Shown here: positions 6,937 through 11,155 of the stretch, piece after piece | Layout: every line of letters starts with the position of its first letter | How positions within the stretch are numbered: the first letter of the stretch is position 1 | Source of the DNA: Chryseobacterium gleum | Lineage (GTDB): Bacteria > Bacteroidota > Bacteroidia > Flavobacteriales_D > Crocinitomicaceae | Length of the DNA stretch: 11,155 nucleotides | Reading direction: 5' to 3' | NCBI GenBank assembly: GCA_943326315.2 | Contig: CALPSU020000050.1 | Span: 1 to 11,155, forward strand | The notes under the pieces: generated by a model | What the model saw: only the letters and a program-made list of their open reading frames with translations | Databases searched by the model: none | Told to the model about the DNA's origin: nothing | Translations under genes and position numbers: made by a program

Positions 6937-7443
6937 ATGGAATTCAATGAAGCAAAATCACAATTTATTCAAACTTGGGGAAGACTAGGTAGCGAATGGG
7001 GTATCAATCGAACAATGGCTCAAGTTCATGCTGTACTGCTAATATCTCATAAACCATTATCTACTGAAGATATCATGGAAGAATTAAGCATTTCTAGAGG
7101 AAACACAAATATGAACGTTCGTGACTTATTGAATTGGGATTTAGTTTATAAAAAATTAATTCCAGGTGATCGTAAAGAATATTTCGAAGCAGAAAAAGAT
7201 ATTTGGGAAGTTGCTCGTAGAATAATTCGTGAACGAAAAAAACGCGAAATGGAACCTGTCATACGTGTTTTGAATCAAATAAAAGAAGTCGATGGAGATC
7301 AAAATTCTGAAGAAATAAAAGAATTTAAATCTATGATGACTCAACTAGATAAATTCGTCGTAAAAATGGATAAATCAGTCAATCTTATGATTAATGAAAA
7401 TGAAAATAAATTATTCTCTTTATTGTTTAAACTAATGAAATAA
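6937..7443 (+). CDS. GbsR/MarR-type winged-helix transcriptional regulator
   Basis: This 168-residue protein resembles the GbsR branch of MarR-like regulators. The N-terminal helix 'FIQTWGRLGSEWGINRTMAQ' (10-29) is characteristic. A winged helix follows: 'LSTEDIMEELSISRGNTNMN' (41-60, helix-turn-helix with the recognition helix around 53-64) and a wing near 'KKLIPGDRKEYFEAE' (72-86). The C-terminal helices (about 88-168) are highly charged and probably mediate dimerization. The ligand is unknown; GbsR in Bacillus senses choline, but nothing here points to choline. The N-terminal motif requires the ATG at 6937, despite the absence of a leader. It is the first gene of a four-gene operon and probably represses its own promoter through the palindrome at 6880-6915; that is inferred from layout. 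Confidence 0.87.
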   Translation: MEFNEAKSQFIQTWGRLGSEWGINRTMAQVHAVLLISHKPLSTEDIMEELSISRGNTNMNVRDLLNWDLVYKKLIPGDRKEYFEAEKDIWEVARRIIRERKKREMEPVIRVLNQIKEVDGDQNSEEIKEFKSMMTQLDKFVVKMDKSVNLMINENENKLFSLLFKLMK

Positions 7444-7466
7444 AAAAACGACTAAAACAAAACGTT

Positions 7467-8285
7467 ATGAAAAGTTTAAAAGATTACTCGTTAATATATG
7501 ATGACCAATGCCCTCTCTGTCAAACGTATACAAAGGCATTTGTTCTAACTGGAGTTTTAGATGAAAATGGTCGACAGGCTTTTCAAGAAGTTTCCGAAGA
7601 AACTTGCTCATTAATCGATCGAAAACGAGCTTGTAATGAGATCGCTTTGGTCAACCATAAAACAGGAGAAGTGATTTATGGAATTGATAGCATTTTAAAA
7701 ATTATCACAACAGTAATTCCTTTTACTAAATTCATTTTTCACTTCCCTCCTATTCATTGGATACTAAAAAAAATGTATTCCTTTATCTCATTCAACAGGA
7801 AAGTGATTATGCCAAGTAAAAATATAAATGATACTTGTACTCCTGATTTTAATTTAAAATATAGATTAATATACCTATTCTTTACTTGGTCTATAACTGC
7901 TTTTATTTTAATGCGTTATTCGATACACTTTTATCCCCTGATAAACGAGAGTTCATTCGGTAGAGAATTTTTAATCTGTGGTGGTCAAATTTTATTTCAA
8001 TCCATCATTTTACATAAATTGTCTAGAGAAAAACTTTTTCAGTACCTCGGAAACATGATGACTATTTCATTTGCGGGAGCTCTTTTGATTGGACTTTTCC
8101 AACTTGCAGGAACACTATTCTCTATCGTTTCCACTAACTACTATTTTACATCCTTTTTCATCGTTGTTTTCTTGATGCTTTTAGAACATCTTCGTCGTGT
8201 AAAATTGATGCAATTAACACTTCTCCCTACTATTACTTGGGTAATTTATCGAATCATTGTTTTACTTATACTTTTAGCGTTATGA
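7467..8285 (+). CDS. DCC-type thiol-disulphide oxidoreductase-like protein with fused membrane domain
   Basis: The N-terminal part (about 6-125) resembles the DCC/DUF393 family: 'LIYDDQCPLCQTY' (9-21) carries the D..CPLC motif, with C15 and C18 as a possible redox pair. 'ACNEIALVNHKTGEVIYG' (55-72) and the following 'IDSILKII' correspond to the family's later conserved strand and helix. The C-terminal part (about 133-270) is hydrophobic, with four to five probable membrane segments near 134-154, 168-183, 197-220, 226-241 and 250-270. That makes it 272 residues, well above the length of a simple DCC protein (roughly 110-150). It follows the regulator by 23 nt with no terminator between, and its stop overlaps the next start (ATGA). 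DCC proteins are predicted thiol oxidoreductases with no established substrate. Confidence 0.82.
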   Translation: MKSLKDYSLIYDDQCPLCQTYTKAFVLTGVLDENGRQAFQEVSEETCSLIDRKRACNEIALVNHKTGEVIYGIDSILKIITTVIPFTKFIFHFPPIHWILKKMYSFISFNRKVIMPSKNINDTCTPDFNLKYRLIYLFFTWSITAFILMRYSIHFYPLINESSFGREFLICGGQILFQSIILHKLSREKLFQYLGNMMTISFAGALLIGLFQLAGTLFSIVSTNYYFTSFFIVVFLMLLEHLRRVKLMQLTLLPTITWVIYRIIVLLILLAL

Positions 8286-9208
8286 TGACCTTTCAAAAAA
8301 TAGTTCTCCTAGGAGGAACAGGACAAATTGGAAAAGCGTTGATTCGTTTTTACCAAGACAAAGCGAAAGAAATTAGTGTATTCACAAGAGGAGTTTCAAG
8401 AATTGAAAACAATGTCAATTACCTCAATTGGAATGGCGAAAGTCTAACCCAATATGTAGATGAATTCGAAAAAGTGGATTTACTCATCAATCTTGTTGGG
8501 AAAAATGTCAACTGTCGATATACAGAAGAAAACAAAAAAGAGATTTTTGAATCTCGAACAAAATCAATCGTTGCCCTATCTGAAGTTATAACTCTAACTT
8601 CCACTCCTCCTAAAGTCTGGATTCAAGCAGCTTCAGCCACCATTTACAGACACTCTGAAGATAAAGCAATGACGGAAAAGAATGGTGAAATCGGAGAAGG
8701 CTTTTCTGTTGAGGTATGTAAAAAATGGGAAGCAACATTTGAAAAAGAATCTCAAAAATTTCCTAACATACGAAAAGTAATTCTTCGAACAAGCATTGTC
8801 TTAAGTGAAAACGAAGGTGCTTTTCCTCGATTAAAAACAATGACCAAATTTGGACTAGGAGGAAAACAAGGAAATGGTCATCAAATGGTAAGCTGGATTC
8901 ACGAAGCAGATGTAGTTGGTATAATTGATTTTATTGTAAAAAACGAGTCTATTTACGGAACTTTTAATTGTACTGCTCCAAATCCAATTACGAATCAACT
9001 ATTTATGAAACAACTTCGTCAATCATTGGGCGTAAAATTTGGACTTCCAGCACCAAAAACGTTACTTGAAATTGGCGCTGTAATTATAGGTACAGAAACC
9101 GAATTAATCTTAAAAAGTAGATGGGTAATTCCTGAAAAATTAACTGAATTAGGCTATAAGTTTCAATATCCTACAATTGAAAAAGCATTTAAACATTTAA
9201 TTCATTGA
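8282..9208 (+). CDS. TIGR01777-type NAD(P)-binding SDR/epimerase-like protein
   Basis: This 308-residue atypical short-chain dehydrogenase has the Rossmann 'GGTGQIG' motif (11-17) and the TIGR01777 features 'LINLVGKNVNCRYTEENKKE' (68-87), 'SRTKSI' (91-96), 'ILRTSIVLS' (167-175), 'GNGHQMVSWIHEAD' (197-210), 'FNCTAPNPITN' (228-238) and 'RWVIPEKLTELGYKFQYP' (280-297). It is related to E. coli YfcH and human SDR39U1, whose substrate is unknown. The usual SDR YxxxK is absent: Y122 is followed by RHSE, so it may bind a nucleotide without classical SDR chemistry. An upstream in-frame ATG at 8237 lies within the preceding gene; the ATG at 8282 overlaps that gene's stop as ATGA and places the Rossmann motif correctly. 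It is translationally coupled to the DCC gene. Confidence 0.9.
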   Translation: MMTFQKIVLLGGTGQIGKALIRFYQDKAKEISVFTRGVSRIENNVNYLNWNGESLTQYVDEFEKVDLLINLVGKNVNCRYTEENKKEIFESRTKSIVALSEVITLTSTPPKVWIQAASATIYRHSEDKAMTEKNGEIGEGFSVEVCKKWEATFEKESQKFPNIRKVILRTSIVLSENEGAFPRLKTMTKFGLGGKQGNGHQMVSWIHEADVVGIIDFIVKNESIYGTFNCTAPNPITNQLFMKQLRQSLGVKFGLPAPKTLLEIGAVIIGTETELILKSRWVIPEKLTELGYKFQYPTIEKAFKHLIH

Positions 9209-9210
9209 CT

Positions 9211-9936
9211 ATGAGCATCTCATTTCTAAAAGCCGAATGGAGAAAGTTGGCAATTGCAAATTATGAAGTTTCTCCTGAAATTCTTGAAAAATACCTACCA
9301 GCATTTACAAAATTGGATAGTTGGAATGGAAAACACTATGTTAGTCTAATCGGTTTTATGTTTCTAAACACCAAAATGTTAGGACTTAAAATTCCGTTCC
9401 ATGTGAATTTCGAAGAAGTAAATCTTCGTTTTTATGTTAAATTCAAAGAAGGGGATGAATGGAAACGTGGTGTTGTATTCGTGAAAGAATTAGTTCCTAA
9501 AAAAGCACTTACTATTGTTGCAAACACATTATACAAGGAACATTATCAAGCAGTTCCGATGAGTCATTCTTGGAAAATTGATAACGAAACAATTGCTGTT
9601 GAATATGGGTGGAAAATCAATCAAGAACTGCAAACTTTTTCACTTCAAGCTGAAAATAAACCAATGGAGATTCCAGAAGGAAGTGAAGCTGAATTTATAA
9701 CCGAACATTATTGGGGTTATACAAAAGTGACCAATTCAAAAACGTATGAGTATGAAGTAAGGCATCCGAGATGGAAAACCTACCCGGTAAAAAACCATTC
9801 AATTCAGGTCGACTTTAGAAAAGTGTATGGTAAGGATTTCTCATTTTTAAATTCACAAACTCCAATCTCTGTAATGTTAGCGGAAGGCTCTGAAATTTCA
9901 GTTGAAAACAAAAAGAATATTTCAAAATTTCACTAA
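9211..9936 (+). CDS. DUF2071 (YqjF-like) family protein
   Basis: This 241-residue soluble protein resembles DUF2071, the family of Bacillus YqjF. Visible conserved parts are 'FLKAEWRKLAIANYEVSPEI' (5-24), 'YVSLIGFMFLNTKMLGLKIP' (44-63), 'EEVNLRFYV' (69-77), 'RGVVFVKELVPKKAL' (87-101), 'ITEHYWGYT' (164-172) and 'YEVRHPRWKTY' (180-190). There is no signal peptide or membrane segment, so it is cytoplasmic. The biochemical activity is unknown. The start is the ATG at 9211, 2 nt after the SDR stop; an in-frame TTG at 9205 would overlap the SDR stop and adds only two residues. It is the last gene of the regulator-DCC-SDR operon, and the tight spacing argues for a shared job with the SDR and DCC proteins. 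Confidence 0.86.
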   Translation: MSISFLKAEWRKLAIANYEVSPEILEKYLPAFTKLDSWNGKHYVSLIGFMFLNTKMLGLKIPFHVNFEEVNLRFYVKFKEGDEWKRGVVFVKELVPKKALTIVANTLYKEHYQAVPMSHSWKIDNETIAVEYGWKINQELQTFSLQAENKPMEIPEGSEAEFITEHYWGYTKVTNSKTYEYEVRHPRWKTYPVKNHSIQVDFRKVYGKDFSFLNSQTPISVMLAEGSEISVENKKNISKFH

Positions 9937-9994
9937 ACTTAAAATATCTATTCAAATGAGTTTTATCTCCTCTTAAAAATTTCGAGAAATTTTC

Positions 9995-10002
9995 TACCTT
10001 TA
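9995..10002 (+). promoter_or_regulatory. Candidate -7 box of the permease gene
   Basis: TACCTTTA is a one-mismatch form of TAnnTTTG, 38 nt before the ATG at 10041. An 8-bp inverted repeat (AAAATTTC 9976-9983, GAAATTTT 9986-9993) abuts it; this could be an operator or a weak terminator of the preceding operon. No clear TTG is found upstream, so confidence is low. The gap 9937-10040 holds nothing else convincing. Confidence 0.32.
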
Positions 10003-10040
10003 CTACCTTACAAATCATAAAACTAGAACTATAATACACT

Positions 10041-11155
10041 ATGAGTTTCAGTAATTTGTTCCGAAAGAAGAACGTTCAAGATATATTAAACCAAGTAGAC
10101 AAAGACAATGCTGAAGGTCATGGATCTCTCGGAAAACATTTAGGCGTAAGAGATTTAGCAGCTTTTGGAATTGCAGCAATTATAGGAGCTGGAATTTTCA
10201 GTACGATTGGTAAAGCGAGTTCTGATGGTGGTCCGGCTGTGATTTTCCTATTCTTATTTACAGCCATTGCTTGTGGATTTGCAGCATTTGCTTATGCTGA
10301 ATTTGCATCCATGGTTCCTGTATCTGGAAGTGCCTACACATATTCCTATGTAGCTTTCGGTGAAATAATTGCTTGGATTATCGGATGGGCCTTGATTATG
10401 GAATACGCCATTGGAAATATTACCGTCGCCATTTCGTGGAGTGATTATTTTACGGGATTACTCAAAAGTATGAATATTCAGCTTCCCCAATGGGTTCAAA
10501 TGGATTATTTTTCAGCATATAATGGTCACCAAGAAGCGGTTAACTTAATGAATAGCGGAAAATTATTTAAAAATCTTGCTCCAAATCTACAAGATTCTTT
10601 TACAGCTTGGAAAACTTCTCCCTCAATAGGCTCTTTTCATCTCGTAGCAGATTTACCTGCACTGATGATTATTGTTTTGATTACAGCTCTGGTTTACAGA
10701 GGAATGAAAGAGTCTAAGAACGCTAGTAATTTGATGGTTGTAATCAAATTGGCGATTATACTTTTAGTAATTGCAGTAGGTGTTTTTTACGTCGATACAG
10801 ACAATTGGAATCCTTTTGCTCCGAATGGAGTTTCAGGGATTTTAAAAGGAATTTCAGCAGTATTCTTTGCTTATATTGGTTTTGACGCTATTTCTACAAC
10901 TGCTGAAGAATGCAAAGATCCGCAACGTGATTTACCAAGAGGAATGATGTGGGCGATTATTATCTGCACTATTTTATACATTATAATTGCCTTGGTTTTA
11001 ACAGGAATGGTTCATTATTCAGAACTGAATGTAGGCGATCCTTTAGCATTCGTTTTTGATAAATTGAACTTAAAATGGATGTCAGGAATTATTGCAGTAA
11101 GTGCTGTAATTGCTATGGCAAGTGTATTACTTGTATTCCAAATGGGACAACCGAG
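10041..11155 (+). CDS. APC-family amino acid permease (cationic amino acid transporter-like), 3' end outside window
   Basis: This protein imports amino acids through the inner membrane and belongs to the APC superfamily; it resembles the CAT (cationic amino acid transporter) branch. Visible are 371 residues with an open frame to the window edge. TM1 carries the substrate-binding 'AIIGAGIF' (46-53), followed by 'GPAVIFLFLFTAIACGFAAF' (64-83), 'YAEFASMVPVSGSAYTYSYV' (85-104), 'WIIGWALIMEYAIGN' (112-126), and the CAT-like 'NPFAPNGVSGILKG' (257-270) with 'FFAYIGFDAISTTAEE' (275-290) and 'DPQRDLPRG' (293-301). A hydrophilic stretch of about 50 residues (about 148-200) separates TM4 from the next membrane segment and is longer than in many bacterial homologues. 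It is separated from the preceding operon by 104 nt with a possible own promoter. The substrate is not decidable from the sequence. Confidence 0.93.
   Translation, partial: MSFSNLFRKKNVQDILNQVDKDNAEGHGSLGKHLGVRDLAAFGIAAIIGAGIFSTIGKASSDGGPAVIFLFLFTAIACGFAAFAYAEFASMVPVSGSAYTYSYVAFGEIIAWIIGWALIMEYAIGNITVAISWSDYFTGLLKSMNIQLPQWVQMDYFSAYNGHQEAVNLMNSGKLFKNLAPNLQDSFTAWKTSPSIGSFHLVADLPALMIIVLITALVYRGMKESKNASNLMVVIKLAIILLVIAVGVFYVDTDNWNPFAPNGVSGILKGISAVFFAYIGFDAISTTAEECKDPQRDLPRGMMWAIIICTILYIIIALVLTGMVHYSELNVGDPLAFVFDKLNLKWMSGIIAVSAVIAMASVLLVFQMGQP

Noticed and set aside
7156..7344. Minus-strand open frame antisense to the regulator gene
   Set aside because: Phe/Tyr-rich translation typical of the reverse of an AT-rich gene; no promoter or family match.
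8237..8281. Upstream start for the SDR gene
   Set aside because: It lies inside the DCC gene's coding region; the ATGA overlap at 8282 places the Rossmann motif at residue 11, as expected.
9205..9210. TTG start for the DUF2071 gene
   Set aside because: It overlaps the SDR stop and adds only two residues; the ATG at 9211 is the simpler choice.
9976..9993. Inverted repeat AAAATTTC-GA-GAAATTTT read as the terminator of the regulator operon
   Set aside because: The stem is AT-rich and no real U-tract follows; it could equally be an operator for the permease, so it is only mentioned under the -7 box.

Overview
The window is AT-rich bacterial DNA that looks like a member of the Bacteroidota, most likely Flavobacteriales (possibly near Fluviicola/Crocinitomicaceae, though that finer placement is a guess). 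The pointers are a type IX secretion (T9SS) cargo with a C-terminal sorting domain, secreted proteins with signal peptides ending in '..ISFSQ' or '..LSNAQ', no Shine-Dalgarno sequences, and promoters of the Bacteroidota form TTG - spacer - TAnnTTTG. No mobile element, tRNA, rRNA or CRISPR array is visible.

Layout. Positions 1-447 (+) are the 3' end of a mitochondrial-type aconitase. It converges on a minus-strand block, with a strong shared terminator between them. Read in transcription order (right to left), that block holds a T9SS cargo protein (6760-5732), a 750-residue secreted protein of unknown function (5600-3348), accA (3059-2106, fatty-acid synthesis), then dapD (1961-1152, lysine/meso-DAP synthesis) overlapping by one base a DUF218/YdcF-like lipoprotein gene (1152-511). 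Hairpin terminators and candidate promoters suggest four minus-strand transcripts, of which only dapD-DUF218 is a clear operon.

From 6937 the strand switches to plus. A compact four-gene operon follows: a GbsR/MarR-type regulator, a DCC-type (DUF393) CPLC protein with a fused membrane domain, a TIGR01777-type NAD(P)-dependent SDR/epimerase-like protein, and a DUF2071 (YqjF-like) protein. The genes are linked by a 23-nt gap, an ATGA overlap and a 2-nt gap. Immediately upstream is a 36-bp near-perfect palindrome whose right arm contains the -33 TTG of a consensus promoter, and the transcript appears leaderless or nearly so. This is the most interesting part of the window: a probably autoregulated operon whose biochemical role is not known. 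A cationic amino acid transporter-like permease (10041 to the window end, truncated) follows.

How they work together. The aconitase (TCA cycle), AccA (malonyl-CoA) and DapD (lysine/peptidoglycan precursor) are ordinary core metabolism. The dapD-DUF218 overlap hints at an envelope link, since DUF218 proteins such as ElyC/SanA/YdcF are associated with envelope functions. The regulator-DCC-SDR-DUF2071 operon and the 750-residue secreted protein are the two parts whose function cannot be read from the sequence.
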